A stretch of 64,000 nt of DNA from contig NZ_CP109479.1 of NCBI RefSeq assembly GCF_036227485.1, forward strand, positions 2,914,001-2,978,000, read 5' to 3'. The position numbers were made by a program, and so were the translations under genes. The notes under the pieces are model-generated. The model ran no database searches and was not told the DNA's origin. It saw only the letters and a program-made list of their open reading frames with translations. The DNA is from Streptomyces sp. NBC_01451 (GTDB taxonomy: Bacteria; Actinomycetota; Actinomycetes; Streptomycetales; Streptomycetaceae). Of the stretch, positions 1-9,425 are shown piece after piece; positions within the stretch are counted from its first letter, which is position 1; each line of letters begins with the position of its first letter.

Positions 1-2
1 AG

Positions 3-509
<507 letters not shown>

Positions 510-624
510 TCCCCCGCCCGACCTCCGCGCTCTGACACATTCCCCTCACCTGTACGGGCCATCCGTTATGCGGGCGGGGTTACATAAGACGGAACCGTCC
601 CTTAGATTCCTGCGCGTTGCACCA

Positions 625-646
625 GTGATCACAGGAAAGTGATCAC
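625..646. promoter_or_regulatory. Two copies of GTGATCAC, candidate operator
   Basis: The 8-bp palindrome GTGATCAC occurs at 625-632 and again at 639-646, 14 bp apart start to start, 30 bp before the start codon of the DUF3311/symporter pair. The repeat of a perfect palindrome in the only promoter-bearing gap here suggests a protein binding site. No regulator can be named from the sequence. Confidence 0.35.
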
Positions 647-675
647 GGGAATCAGCGAGGGGACGGAGCCGTGAC

Positions 676-981
676 ATGCCAGAAGCGCCTGAGGCGAGAC
701 AACCGGTGACAGCACAGCCGGTGGTGACTCCGATCCGCGTCGTCATCGGGCTCTGCCTCTTCGCACCCTTCGTCGCGATGCTGTGGGTGGGCTCGTACGC
801 GAAGGTGGATCCGGCCTTCATCGGCATCCCGTTCTTCTACTGGTACCAGATGCTGTGGGTGCTCGTCTCCACCGCGCTGACGATGACCGCGTACCAGCTC
901 TGGCAGCGTGACCAGCGGGCCCGCAGGGCGACTTCGGCCTCTGCCTCCGCGGCCACCAAGGACGGGGGTGCGTCCGCGTGA
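676..981 (+). CDS. DUF3311-type small membrane protein
   Basis: A 101-residue protein with two hydrophobic segments (about residues 22-42 and 54-74), a cytoplasm-like basic stretch after them (QRDQRARRA) and an Ala/Ser-rich tail. This layout is that of the small DUF3311 subunit that accompanies sodium:solute symporters in actinobacteria. Its stop overlaps the start of the symporter gene by four bases (GTGA), so the two should be translated together. A GGAG motif lies about 8 bases before the ATG. The partner role is inferred from gene pairing; no transported substrate can be read from it. Confidence 0.8.
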   Translation: MPEAPEARQPVTAQPVVTPIRVVIGLCLFAPFVAMLWVGSYAKVDPAFIGIPFFYWYQMLWVLVSTALTMTAYQLWQRDQRARRATSASASAATKDGGASA

Positions 982-2588
982 ACGACGGAGTGAACGGCGT
1001 GGCACTCGCCGTCTTCATCATCTTCTTCCTGGCCGTCACGGTCATCGGCTTCATGGCCTCCCGCTGGCGCAGGGCCGAGAACGAGAACAGCCTCGACGAA
1101 TGGGGCCTGGGCGGCCGGTCGTTCGGCACCTGGGTCACCTGGTTCCTGCTCGGCGGCGACCTCTACACGGCGTACACCTTCGTGGCCGTACCGGCGGCGA
1201 TCTACGCGGCGGGCGCGGCCGGCTTCTTCGCGGTGCCGTACACGATCCTGGTGTACCCCCTGATCTTCACGTTCCTGCCCCGCCTGTGGTCGGTCTCCCA
1301 CAAGCACGGATACGTGACGACCTCGGACTTCGTACGCGGCCGCTTCGGCTCGAAGGGCCTGTCGCTGGCGGTGGCGGTCACCGGCATCCTCGCGACCATG
1401 CCGTACATCGCGCTCCAACTGGTCGGCATCCAGGCGGTCCTCGACGTGATGGGCGTCGGCGGCGGCGAGAACACGAACTGGTTCGTGAAGGACCTCCCGC
1501 TGCTGATCGCGTTCGGCGTGCTGGCGGCCTACACGTACTCCTCCGGTCTGCGGGCCCCCGCCCTGATCGCGTTCGTGAAGGACACGCTGATCTACGTCGT
1601 CATCGCGGTGGCGATCATCTACATCCCGATCAAACTGGGCGGGTTCGACGAGGTCTTCGGCGCGGCGAGCGAGAAGTACACCGCCGCCAAGGCGGGCGCC
1701 CTGATCCCGGCCGAGGCCGGACAGTGGACCTACGCCACGCTGGCGCTGGGTTCCGCGCTCGCGCTGTTCATGTACCCGCACTCGATCACGGCGACGCTGT
1801 CCTCCCGGAGCCGTGAGGTGATCCGCCGCAACACCACGATCCTGCCGCTGTACTCCCTGATGCTCGGGCTGCTCGCGCTGCTGGGCTTCATGGCGATCGC
1901 GGCCGGGGTCAAGGTCACCAACCCCCAGCTGGCGATCCCGCAGCTCTTCGAGGACATGTTCCCGTCCTGGTTCGCGGGGGTGGCCTTCGCGGCGATCGGC
2001 ATCGGGGCCCTCGTCCCGGCGGCCATCATGTCCATCGCGGCGGCCAACCTCTTCACCCGCAACATCTACAAGGACTTCCTCAAGCCCGACGCGACACCCG
2101 AGCAGGAGACCAAGGTCTCCAAACTGGTCTCGCTCCTGGTGAAGGTGGGCGCGCTGATCTTCGTCCTGACCATGGACAAGACCGTCGCCATCAACTTCCA
2201 GCTCCTGGGCGGCATCTGGATCCTCCAGACCTTCCCGTCCCTCGTCGGCGGCCTGTTCACCCGCTGGTTCCACCGCTGGGCCCTGCTGGCCGGCTGGGCG
2301 GTCGGCATGCTGTACGGCACGCTGGCTGCGTACGGGGTCGCGTCCCCGACGCAGAAGCACTTCGGCGGCAGCTCGAAGGAGATCCCGGGGATCGGCGAGA
2401 TCGGCTACATCGGTCTGACGGCGTTCGTCCTGAACGTCGCCGTCACGGTGGTCCTCACCTTCGTGCTGAAGGCGCTGAAGGCCCCGGACGGCGTGGACGA
2501 GACGAAGCCGGCGGACTACACGGCGGACGCGGGGGATCCGGGCGTGGCGGTGGAACTGCCGTCGGCGACGGCGGGTTCCGCGCACTGA
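978..2588 (+). CDS. Sodium:solute symporter (SSS family, MctP-like)
   Basis: A 536-residue polytopic membrane protein with about 13 hydrophobic segments. The N-terminal region has the SSS-family pattern (LGGRSFGTWVTWFLLGGDLYTAYTF) in which the conserved polar residues of helices 1 and 2 are present. It is likely to couple sodium entry to import of a small organic solute; monocarboxylates are the usual guess for the DUF3311-paired subgroup, but the sequence does not settle this. The GTG start at 978 overlaps the upstream stop. A strong hairpin follows at 2672-2697. The C-terminal tail after the last helix is acidic and probably cytoplasmic. Confidence 0.88.
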   Translation: MNDGVNGVALAVFIIFFLAVTVIGFMASRWRRAENENSLDEWGLGGRSFGTWVTWFLLGGDLYTAYTFVAVPAAIYAAGAAGFFAVPYTILVYPLIFTFLPRLWSVSHKHGYVTTSDFVRGRFGSKGLSLAVAVTGILATMPYIALQLVGIQAVLDVMGVGGGENTNWFVKDLPLLIAFGVLAAYTYSSGLRAPALIAFVKDTLIYVVIAVAIIYIPIKLGGFDEVFGAASEKYTAAKAGALIPAEAGQWTYATLALGSALALFMYPHSITATLSSRSREVIRRNTTILPLYSLMLGLLALLGFMAIAAGVKVTNPQLAIPQLFEDMFPSWFAGVAFAAIGIGALVPAAIMSIAAANLFTRNIYKDFLKPDATPEQETKVSKLVSLLVKVGALIFVLTMDKTVAINFQLLGGIWILQTFPSLVGGLFTRWFHRWALLAGWAVGMLYGTLAAYGVASPTQKHFGGSSKEIPGIGEIGYIGLTAFVLNVAVTVVLTFVLKALKAPDGVDETKPADYTADAGDPGVAVELPSATAGSAH

Positions 2589-2616
2589 GCTCCGCAGGGT
2601 CCGTGGTTCGTCCACT

Positions 2617-2667
2617 GCGGGCCCGTGGGGGCTTGTCGCGCAGTTCCCCGCGCCCCTTAAGGGGCGC
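2617..2667 (-). repeat. Streptomyces intergenic repeat (family 1), short copy
   Basis: Reverse-strand copy of a repeat found at several gene ends in Streptomyces. It contains the GTCGCGCAGTTCCCCGCGCC core and the perfect palindrome GCGCCCCTTAAGGGGCGC at 2650-2667. Related copies lie at 14171-14251 and 24448-24552 in this window. Confidence 0.6.
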
Positions 2668-2671
2668 CATC

Positions 2672-2697
2672 GGGCCGCCGGAGAAGTCCGGCGGCCC
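2672..2697 (+). terminator. Hairpin terminator of the symporter operon
   Basis: Perfect 11-bp stem (GGGCCGCCGGA at 2672-2682 with TCCGGCGGCCC at 2687-2697) around a GAAG loop, followed by CTTGT. It lies between the symporter stop and the nrd promoter. Confidence 0.75.
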
Positions 2698-2736
2698 CTT
2701 GTCGTACTCCTCCAATCCCCTCAACTCGGCGATACG

Positions 2737-2783
2737 ACACAACATGTGGGGGTGCTTCCAGGGCCCGGCACAAGATGTATGCT
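2737..2783 (+). promoter_or_regulatory. Two NrdR boxes in the nrdAB promoter
   Basis: Two 16-bp motifs, ACACAACATGTGGGGG at 2737-2752 and GCACAAGATGTATGCT at 2768-2783, are separated by exactly 15 bp. Both fit the NrdR-box pattern acaCwAtATaTwGtgt. The 16-15-16 spacing is the one established for NrdR repression of ribonucleotide reductase promoters. The second box covers a possible -10 element (TATGCT, 2778-2783), so bound NrdR would block transcription start. Confidence 0.75.
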
Positions 2784-2789
2784 CATGCT

Positions 2790-2990
2790 CGCTGTCGCCG
2801 CAGGGGAATCCGGTGCGAATCCGGAACTGTCCCGCAACGGTGTACTCGTGCATGTTCGTGCGCGTGTCCAGTCCGAGGACCTGTCGACAGTGCGCCCGGC
2901 CGACCGGTCCGGGTGCCTGACGTCCGGGCCTCGTGGAGTGGGCCGGTGGACGCGCGCGTACCCGTAAGGCGTCCGTGTGCCCCGCTGCCC
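2790..2990 (+). promoter_or_regulatory. Cobalamin (B12) riboswitch in the nrdAB leader
   Basis: The leader holds the hallmarks of the cobalamin aptamer: AATCCGGTGCGAATCCGG followed by AACTGTCCCGCAACGGTG (about 2806-2841), then the 3' element AGTCCGAGGACCTG (about 2870-2883). GC-rich complementary stretches between 2890 and 2990 could form the expression platform. In Streptomyces coelicolor a B12 riboswitch shuts off the class Ia nrdABS operon when cobalamin is available for the B12-dependent class II enzyme. The same wiring is inferred here. The exact ends are approximate. Confidence 0.85.
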
Positions 2991-3028
2991 TCCGCAAGGC
3001 CCCGTGCCGAGCGAGGGAGAGCCCCCAC

Positions 3029-5422
3029 GTGACCATCGCGCCAGCCGAACCGGCTTCAGCGACCGCAGTGGCCCCACTGGCCCCAGTGGAGACGGACGGT
3101 CCGGGTACCGCGCTGCTGCGGATCCTGACCGAGCTGACCGCCGACCTTCCCGACGCCGACCCCGGCCGGGTCGCCGCCGTCGCGCTGCGCGGCCGGTCCG
3201 CGCGGGCCGACGAGTCGGAGCTGCGCGAGCTGGCCACCGAGGCGGCGGCCGGTCTCATCTCCGAGGACCCCGTCTACTCCCGGCTGGCCGCCCGGCTGCT
3301 GACCGTCACCATCGCCGCGGAAGCCGCCTCGCAGGGTGTCACGTCCTTCTCCGAGTCGGTCGCGGCCGGCCACCGGGAGGGCCTGATCGCCGACCGCACC
3401 GCCGAGTTCGTACGGGTGCACACGGACCGGCTGAACGCCCTGATCGACGTCGAGGGCGACGACCGTTTCGGTTACTTCGGCCTGCGCACCCTGCACAGCC
3501 GCTACCTCCTGCGCCACCCGATCACGCGCCGGGTCGTCGAGACGCCCCAGCACTTCATGCTGCGCGTCGCGAGCGGGCTTGCCGAGGACACTGCGCTTGA
3601 CGCAAAAACGGGCGTTCGAGGGCTGGACGAAGTCGCGGCGCTCTACCGGCTGATGAGCCGCCTCGACTACCTCCCCTCCTCCCCCACCCTCTTCAACTCC
3701 GGTACCCGGCACCCCCAGATGTCGTCCTGCTACCTCCTCGACTCCCCGCTGGACGAGCTGGACTCCATCTACGACCGCTACCACCAGGTCGCCCGCCTCT
3801 CCAAGCACGCCGGCGGCATCGGCCTGTCGTACTCCCGTATCCGCAGCCGCGGTTCGCTGATCCGCGGCACCAACGGGCACTCCAACGGCATCGTGCCGTT
3901 CCTGAAGACGCTGGACGCCTCCGTCGCCGCCGTGAACCAGGGCGGCCGGCGCAAGGGTGCCGCCGCGGTGTACCTGGAGACCTGGCACTCCGACATCGAG
4001 GAGTTCCTGGAGCTGCGCGACAACACGGGTGAGGACGCCCGCCGTACGCACAACCTGAACCTCGCGCACTGGATCCCGGACGAGTTCATGCGCCGGGTGG
4101 ACGCGGACGCGCTCTGGTCGCTCTTCTCCCCCTCCGACGTGCCCGAACTGATCGACCTGTGGGGCGCCGAGTTCGACGCCGCCTACCGCAGGGCCGAGGA
4201 GGACGGGCTCGCCCGGAAGACCATCCCGGCCCGCGATCTGTACGGCCGGATGATGCGCACCCTCGCGCAGACCGGCAACGGCTGGATGACCTTCAAGGAC
4301 GCGGCCAACCGCACCGCCAACCAGACGGCCGAGCCGGGCAGTGTCGTCCACTCCTCGAACCTGTGCACCGAGATCCTGGAGGTCACGGACGACGGGGAGA
4401 CCGCGGTCTGCAATCTGGGCTCGGTCAACCTCGGCGCGTTCGTCGACACGGCGGCCGGTGACATCGACTGGGAGCGGCTGGACGAGACGGTCCGTACCGC
4501 CGTCACCTTCCTCGACCGGGTCGTCGACATCAACTTCTACCCGACCGAGCAGGCGGGCCGCTCCAACTCCCGCTGGCGCCCGGTCGGCCTGGGCGCGATG
4601 GGCCTCCAGGACGTCTTCTTCAAGCTGCGCGTCCCCTTCGACTCGCCCGAGGCGAAGGCCCTCTCCACGCGCATCGCCGAGCGGATCATGCTCGCCGCGT
4701 ACGAGGCATCCGCCGACCTCGCCGAGCGCAACGGCCCGCTCCCGGCCTGGGAGAGGACCCGTACGGCCCGCGGTGTGCTGCACCCCGACCACTACGACGT
4801 CGAGCTGGCCTGGCCCGAGCGCTGGTCGGCGCTGCGGGAACGTATCGCCTCGACCGGGATGCGCAACTCCCTGCTCCTGGCGATCGCGCCCACCGCCACC
4901 ATCGCCTCGATCGCCGGGGTGTACGAGTGCATCGAGCCGCAGGTCTCCAACCTGTTCAAGCGCGAGACGCTGTCCGGCGAGTTCCTCCAGGTCAACTCGT
5001 ACCTGGTGAAGGAGCTCAAGGACCTCGGTGTGTGGGACGCCCGCACCCGGGAGGCGCTGCGCGAGTCGAACGGCTCGGTGCAGGACTTCGCGTGGATCCC
5101 GGCCGACGTACGGGCCCTGTACCGCACGGCGTGGGAGCTCCCGCAGCGCGGGCTCATCGACATGGCGGCGGCCCGGACCCCGTTCCTGGACCAGGCGCAG
5201 TCCCTGAACCTGTTCCTGGAGACGCCGACCATCGGCAAGCTCTCCTCGATGTACGCGTACGCCTGGAAGTCGGGCCTGAAGACGACGTACTACCTGCGCT
5301 CGCGCCCGGCCACCCGCATCGCGCGCGCCGCGCAAGCGAGTGTCCCCGTCCAGCAGGCCGCCGACCCCGACGCCGTCGCCTGCTCCCTTGAGAACCCCGA
5401 GTCCTGCGAGGCCTGCCAGTAA
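3029..5422 (+). CDS. nrdA: Class Ia ribonucleoside-diphosphate reductase, alpha subunit
   Basis: NrdA reduces ribonucleoside diphosphates to deoxynucleotides. The 797-residue product has the expected cysteines: one in SSCYLLD, the radical cysteine in SNLCTEI, a second active-site cysteine in AVCNLGSVNL, and the C-terminal shuttle pair in ESCEACQ. The tyrosine pair of the radical path is in TTYYL. The GTG start at 3029 is chosen because GAGGGAGAG lies 9 bases upstream; an in-frame ATG at 2933 would fall inside the riboswitch. The N-terminus does not show a clear ATP-cone pattern. The stop overlaps the nrdB ATG by one base (TAATG). Expression is probably controlled by NrdR and by the B12 riboswitch in the leader. 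Confidence 0.95.
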   Translation: MTIAPAEPASATAVAPLAPVETDGPGTALLRILTELTADLPDADPGRVAAVALRGRSARADESELRELATEAAAGLISEDPVYSRLAARLLTVTIAAEAASQGVTSFSESVAAGHREGLIADRTAEFVRVHTDRLNALIDVEGDDRFGYFGLRTLHSRYLLRHPITRRVVETPQHFMLRVASGLAEDTALDAKTGVRGLDEVAALYRLMSRLDYLPSSPTLFNSGTRHPQMSSCYLLDSPLDELDSIYDRYHQVARLSKHAGGIGLSYSRIRSRGSLIRGTNGHSNGIVPFLKTLDASVAAVNQGGRRKGAAAVYLETWHSDIEEFLELRDNTGEDARRTHNLNLAHWIPDEFMRRVDADALWSLFSPSDVPELIDLWGAEFDAAYRRAEEDGLARKTIPARDLYGRMMRTLAQTGNGWMTFKDAANRTANQTAEPGSVVHSSNLCTEILEVTDDGETAVCNLGSVNLGAFVDTAAGDIDWERLDETVRTAVTFLDRVVDINFYPTEQAGRSNSRWRPVGLGAMGLQDVFFKLRVPFDSPEAKALSTRIAERIMLAAYEASADLAERNGPLPAWERTRTARGVLHPDHYDVELAWPERWSALRERIASTGMRNSLLLAIAPTATIASIAGVYECIEPQVSNLFKRETLSGEFLQVNSYLVKELKDLGVWDARTREALRESNGSVQDFAWIPADVRALYRTAWELPQRGLIDMAAARTPFLDQAQSLNLFLETPTIGKLSSMYAYAWKSGLKTTYYLRSRPATRIARAAQASVPVQQAADPDAVACSLENPESCEACQ

Positions 5423-6438
5423 TGACCACCGCCGCTGAGAAGAACCTGCTCGACCCGGGCTTCGAACTGACCCTCCGCCCCATGCGCTACCCGGACTTCT
5501 ACGAGCGCTACCGGGACGCCATCAAGAACACCTGGACCGTCGAGGAGGTAGACCTCCACTCGGACATCTCCGACCTGGCGAAGCTGTCCGAGGGCGAGCA
5601 GCACATGATCGGCCGGCTGGTCGCGTTCTTCGCGACGGGCGACTCGATCGTGGCCAACAACCTGGTGCTGACGCTGTACAAGCACATCAACTCCCCCGAG
5701 GCGCGGCTCTACCTGAGCCGGCAGCTGTTCGAGGAAGCCGTGCACGTCCAGTTCTATCTGACGCTCCTGGACACGTATCTCCCCGACCCGGAGGACAGGG
5801 CCGCGGCGTTCGACGCGGTGGAGAACATCCCGTCAATCCGCGAGAAGGCGGAGTTCTGCTTCAAGTGGATCAACGAGGTCGAGAAGCTGGAGAGCCTGCA
5901 GACACAGGCCGACCGCCGCCGGTTCCTGCTCAACCTGATCTGCTTCGCCGCGTGCATCGAGGGCCTGTTCTTCTACGGGGCCTTCGCGTACGTCTACTGG
6001 TTCCGCAGCCGGGGTCTGCTGCACGGCCTGGCCACCGGCACGAACTGGGTCTTCCGGGACGAGACCATGCACATGAGCTTCGCGTTCGAGGTGGTCGACA
6101 CCGTCCGCAAGGAGGAGCCGGAGCTGTTCGACGAGCGGCTTCAGCAGCAGGTGACCGACATGATGCGGGAGGCGGTCGAGGCGGAGCTCCAGTTCGGCCG
6201 CGACCTGTGCGGTGAGGGCATGCCGGGGATGAACACCGAGTCGATGCGCCAGTACCTGGAGTGCGTCGCCGACCAGCGGCTGGCCCGCCTCGGCTTCGCC
6301 CCGGTGTACGGCTCCGAGAACCCCTTCTCCTTCATGGAGCTGCAAGGGGTGCAGGAGCTGACCAACTTCTTCGAGCGGCGCCCGTCGGCGTACCAGGTGG
6401 CGGTGGAGGGCACGGTCGACCTCGACGAGGATTTCTGA
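5422..6438 (+). CDS. nrdB: Class Ia ribonucleoside-diphosphate reductase, beta subunit
   Basis: The 338-residue NrdB carries the di-iron/tyrosyl radical centre that starts catalysis in NrdA. Metal-ligand motifs are visible: EEAVH, with the radical tyrosine four residues after the histidine as in E. coli Y122, and FRDETMHMSF later in the chain. Its ATG overlaps the nrdA stop, so the subunits are co-translated. A long perfect hairpin follows at 6452-6489. In S. coelicolor a third gene, nrdS, is remembered as the next member of the operon. Here its likely counterpart lies 3.3 kb downstream, beyond two inserted genes. Confidence 0.95.
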   Translation: MTTAAEKNLLDPGFELTLRPMRYPDFYERYRDAIKNTWTVEEVDLHSDISDLAKLSEGEQHMIGRLVAFFATGDSIVANNLVLTLYKHINSPEARLYLSRQLFEEAVHVQFYLTLLDTYLPDPEDRAAAFDAVENIPSIREKAEFCFKWINEVEKLESLQTQADRRRFLLNLICFAACIEGLFFYGAFAYVYWFRSRGLLHGLATGTNWVFRDETMHMSFAFEVVDTVRKEEPELFDERLQQQVTDMMREAVEAELQFGRDLCGEGMPGMNTESMRQYLECVADQRLARLGFAPVYGSENPFSFMELQGVQELTNFFERRPSAYQVAVEGTVDLDEDF

Positions 6439-6451
6439 CGCCATGTCACCG

Positions 6452-6489
6452 ATGGTGCCGGGCTTACCGAAGGGTAAGCCCGGCACCAT
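6452..6489 (+). terminator. Strong hairpin terminator after nrdB
   Basis: A perfect 17-bp inverted repeat (6452-6468 with 6473-6489) closes a GAAG tetraloop 14 bases after the nrdB stop. It separates nrdAB from the downstream protease gene. Confidence 0.8.
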
Positions 6490-6504
6490 GAAGCGCGAGG
6501 CGTC

Positions 6505-6536
6505 GTCCATGGACCGTCCATCGGCCGTCCATGGAC
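6505..6536. repeat. Repeated palindrome GTCCATGGAC
   Basis: The 10-bp palindrome GTCCATGGAC occurs at 6505-6514 and 6527-6536, exactly 22 bp apart, with a half copy (GTCCAT) at 6516-6521. It lies in the 309-base gap between nrdB and the S53 protease. Two sites on the same DNA face suggest an operator, but the distance to the protease start (over 200 bases) leaves this open. Apart from the terminator I see nothing else in the gap. Confidence 0.4.
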
Positions 6537-6747
6537 CTCCTATGGAGCGGCAAAGTTCTTCCGACGCATCTGTTCCGGTCTTGTCGGCCCCGGCTACTTT
6601 CTGGCCATCCTGTCATGCGCACAACGGCATCACGGAACGTCCAAAGTGTCATGCCCCTGACGATAACGCGCTCTGCCGCCGCTACGCGCGTCACAGGCCT
6701 GCCACCAGCGTCGAGAACCCCACTCCCACGACGGAGGCAGTACCCCC

Positions 6748-8814
6748 ATGCGTAAGACACCCACCGGTAAGCCCGGCCGGAGCCTGCGAAGACTCCTGGT
6801 CGCCGCCATACCCGCCGCCGCCCTCGGCCTCGCCGGACTCGTCGCGGTGCCGGCACACGCGGCGCCCGCAGCACACGCGACCGCGCCCACCTCGCACGTC
6901 ACCCAGAACTCCAAGGCCCTCACCTCCCCGGACCGGCAGACGTTCCACTCGACCGGCAAGGCCGGCCAGAAGGTGCCGACCACACATCTCTGCGCCACCG
7001 CCAAGCCCGGCCAGGTGTCCTGTTTCGCCCAGCGCCGGACCGACATCAAGCAGCGGCTGGCCGCCGCGGTCGCCGCCGCGCCCTCCGGGCTCAGCCCGGC
7101 CAATCTGCACAGCGCCTACAACCTCCCGTCAACGGGCGGCTCCGGCCTGACAGTTGCCGTGGTCGACGCGTACAACGACCCCAACGCCGAGGCTGACCTG
7201 GCCACTTACCGTTCGACGTACGGCCTGTCCGCCTGCACCAAGGCCAACGGCTGCTTCAAGCAGGTGAGTCAGACCGGTTCGACGACCTCGCTGCCGACCA
7301 ACGACACCGGTTGGGCCGGCGAAGAGGCGCTCGACATCGATATGGTCAGCGCCGTCTGCCCCAACTGCAGCATCATCCTCGTCGAGGCCAACTCCGCCAC
7401 CGACTCCGACCTCGGCACCGCCGAGAACGAGGCCGTGGCGCTCGGCGCGAAGTTCGTGTCCAACAGCTGGGGCGGCGACGAGGCGTCCTCCCAGACGACC
7501 GAGGACACCTCGTACTTCAAGCACCCCGGTGTCGCGATCACGGTCAGCGCGGGTGACAGCGCGTACGGCGCCGAGTACCCGGCAACCTCCCAGTACGTGA
7601 CCGCCGTCGGCGGCACCGCCCTCTCCACGTCCTCCAACTCCCGCGGCTGGACCGAGTCCGTGTGGAAGACCAGCAGCACCGAGGGGACCGGGTCCGGCTG
7701 CTCGGCGTACGACGCCAAGCCGAGCTGGCAGACCGACACCGGGTGCGCCAAGCGCATGGAGTCGGACGTCTCCGCCGTCGCCGACCCCGCCACCGGCGTG
7801 GCCGTCTACGACACCTACGGCGGTTCCGGCTGGGCCGTCTACGGTGGCACGAGCGCCTCGGCGCCGATCATCGCGGGCGTGTACGCGCTGGCCGGTACCC
7901 CGGGTTCCAGTGACTACCCGGCGAAGTACCCCTACAGCCACACGAGCAACCTGTACGACGTCACCAGCGGCAACAACGGCTCCTGCTCGACCTCGTACTT
8001 CTGCACCGCGGCCACCGGCTACGACGGTCCCACCGGCTGGGGCACCCCCAACGGCACCACCGCCTTCACCTCGGGCACCAGCACGGGCAACACCGTGACC
8101 GTCACCAACCCGGGCAGCCGGTCGACCACCACCGGCAGCTCGGTCAGCCTGCAGATCAGCGCGACCGACAGTGCGTCGGCGACCCTCACCTACAGCGCGA
8201 GCGGTCTGCCGACCGGGCTGTCGATCAGCAGCTCGACCGGCCTGATCTCCGGTACGGCGTCCACCGCGGGCACCTACCAGGTCACCGTGACCGCGAGCGA
8301 CAGCACCGGCGCCTCCGGCTCCGCCTCCTTCAGCTGGACCGTCGGGTCGAGCAGCAGCACCTGCACCTCGTCCCAGCTGCTCGGCAACCCCGGCTTCGAG
8401 TCGGGCAACACCACCTGGACCGCCTCCACCAGCGTCATCGGCAACTCCACCAGTGAGGCGGCGCACGCCGGCTCGTACTACGCCTGGCTGGACGGCTACG
8501 GCTCCGCGCACACCGACACGCTGTCCCAGTCGGTGACGGTGCCCAGCGGCTGCAAGGCCACCTTCACCTTCTACCTGCACGTCGACACCAAGGAGACCTC
8601 CACCAGCACCGCCTACGACAAGCTGACGGTCACCGCCGGCTCGACCACCCTGGCGACGTACTCGAACCTCAACGCCGCCTCGGGCTACGCCCAGAAGTCC
8701 TTCGACCTGTCCTCGTACGCCGGCTCCACCGTCACCCTGAAGTTCAGCGGTGTCGAGGACTCCTCGCTCCAGACCAGCTTCGTCCTCGACGACACCGCCG
8801 TCACGACCAGCTGA
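6748..8814 (+). CDS. Secreted S53 (sedolisin-like) serine-carboxyl protease with Ig-like and C-terminal beta domains
   Basis: A 688-residue exported protease. A signal peptide (basic start, hydrophobic core, cut near AHA at residue 38) is followed by the catalytic domain. GEEALDID around residues 191-198 supplies the Glu-xxx-Asp pair and GGTSASAP supplies the nucleophile serine (residue 369), the S53 pattern. A putative Ig-like domain ([20 protein letters not shown]) follows, then a beta-rich C-terminal domain beginning near [11 protein letters not shown] that resembles carbohydrate-binding or adhesion modules. It probably digests protein outside the cell. The gene interrupts the remembered nrdB-nrdS neighbourhood. 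The usual long S53 propeptide looks short (about 75 residues). Confidence 0.85.
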   Translation: MRKTPTGKPGRSLRRLLVAAIPAAALGLAGLVAVPAHAAPAAHATAPTSHVTQNSKALTSPDRQTFHSTGKAGQKVPTTHLCATAKPGQVSCFAQRRTDIKQRLAAAVAAAPSGLSPANLHSAYNLPSTGGSGLTVAVVDAYNDPNAEADLATYRSTYGLSACTKANGCFKQVSQTGSTTSLPTNDTGWAGEEALDIDMVSAVCPNCSIILVEANSATDSDLGTAENEAVALGAKFVSNSWGGDEASSQTTEDTSYFKHPGVAITVSAGDSAYGAEYPATSQYVTAVGGTALSTSSNSRGWTESVWKTSSTEGTGSGCSAYDAKPSWQTDTGCAKRMESDVSAVADPATGVAVYDTYGGSGWAVYGGTSASAPIIAGVYALAGTPGSSDYPAKYPYSHTSNLYDVTSGNNGSCSTSYFCTAATGYDGPTGWGTPNGTTAFTSGTSTGNTVTVTNPGSRSTTTGSSVSLQISATDSASATLTYSASGLPTGLSISSSTGLISGTASTAGTYQVTVTASDSTGASGSASFSWTVGSSSSTCTSSQLLGNPGFESGNTTWTASTSVIGNSTSEAAHAGSYYAWLDGYGSAHTDTLSQSVTVPSGCKATFTFYLHVDTKETSTSTAYDKLTVTAGSTTLATYSNLNAASGYAQKSFDLSSYAGSTVTLKFSGVEDSSLQTSFVLDDTAVTTS

Positions 8815-8820
8815 CCACCA

Positions 8821-8870
8821 CCGCACCCCGGGCCCCGGTCGCCGCCTTCGCGGCCGGGGCTCCGGTGCGG
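8821..8870 (+). terminator. Hairpin terminator after the S53 protease
   Basis: Nested inverted repeat: an inner stem GCCCCGGTCGC/GCGGCCGGGGC (one G-T pair) and an outer stem CCGCACC/GGTGCGG, starting 7 bases after the stop codon. Confidence 0.7.
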
Positions 8871-8951
8871 GGTCAGTCGTGGGACACGTGTGGGGCAGGT
8901 GTGGGATCCGGACGTGCGGGTGACACGTCGAAGGAAAGAGGAGGCCCAATC

Positions 8952-9425
8952 ATGTGCCGAACGATCCGCCGCCGCACGACCCTCGTCCGCGCCCTCGTGA
9001 CACTCACACTCGCACTCACCGTCGCAGGCTGCGCCGACCGGACCGGCAGTGGCAGTGGCAGTGGCAGTGGCAGTGGCAAGGACGGCGGCGACAGCGTGCC
9101 GACTTCCGTGGGCTGTACGGCGGTGACGACGCTCGGCGCCCGCGACAGCGGCCGTACGGTGTGCCTGGCGGTCGGCGACACGGTCCGCATCAGCCTGGAC
9201 GGCACCTCCGAGCGGCCCTGGAAACCGGTCACCCTGAGCGGTCCCGGCCTGACGGCCACCAACAGCGGGCTCGTCCTGCCACCCGGCGACGCGAGCGCCG
9301 CCTTCGAGGCCGTATCGGCAGGCAGGACCCGGCTGGAGTCCACGCGGCCACTGTGCGCCGCCCGGACCGGCCAGGTCTCGTGCCGGGGGATTCAGGAGTG
9401 GCGGGTCACTGTGGTGGTGAAGTAG
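8952..9425 (+). CDS. Secreted lipoprotein of unknown function
   Basis: A 157-residue protein with a type II signal peptide: basic N-terminus (RRRTTLVR), hydrophobic stretch and lipobox LTVAGC with the lipidated cysteine at position 27. A Gly-Ser linker encoded by an exact hexanucleotide repeat follows. The mature part is a small beta-rich domain with several cysteines that I do not recognise. The ATG at 8952 is chosen because it starts the signal peptide and has AAGGAAAGAGGAGG just upstream. The 3' end overlaps the convergent small gene at 9392-9619 by 34 bases. It probably sits on the outer face of the membrane. Confidence 0.75.
   Translation: MCRTIRRRTTLVRALVTLTLALTVAGCADRTGSGSGSGSGSGKDGGDSVPTSVGCTAVTTLGARDSGRTVCLAVGDTVRISLDGTSERPWKPVTLSGPGLTATNSGLVLPPGDASAAFEAVSAGRTRLESTRPLCAARTGQVSCRGIQEWRVTVVVK
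9045..9074 (+). repeat. Hexanucleotide tandem repeat (GGCAGT x5)
   Basis: Five exact tandem copies of GGCAGT, plus a partial sixth, lie in frame just after the lipobox cysteine and encode alternating Gly-Ser. Slippage would change linker length without a frameshift. Confidence 0.8.

Noticed and set aside
648..674. GGGAAT-N18-GTG as a possible sigma-R promoter upstream of the symporter pair
   Set aside because: The -10 reads GTGACA in place of GTT, and a start there would leave no room for the ribosome site.
837..2615. Long open frames antisense to clear genes, such as 837-2615, 3056-5335 and 7129-8949 on the reverse strand
   Set aside because: They mirror the third-position GC bias of the real genes, have Arg/Gly/Val-rich translations without domains, and overlap genes supported by motifs.
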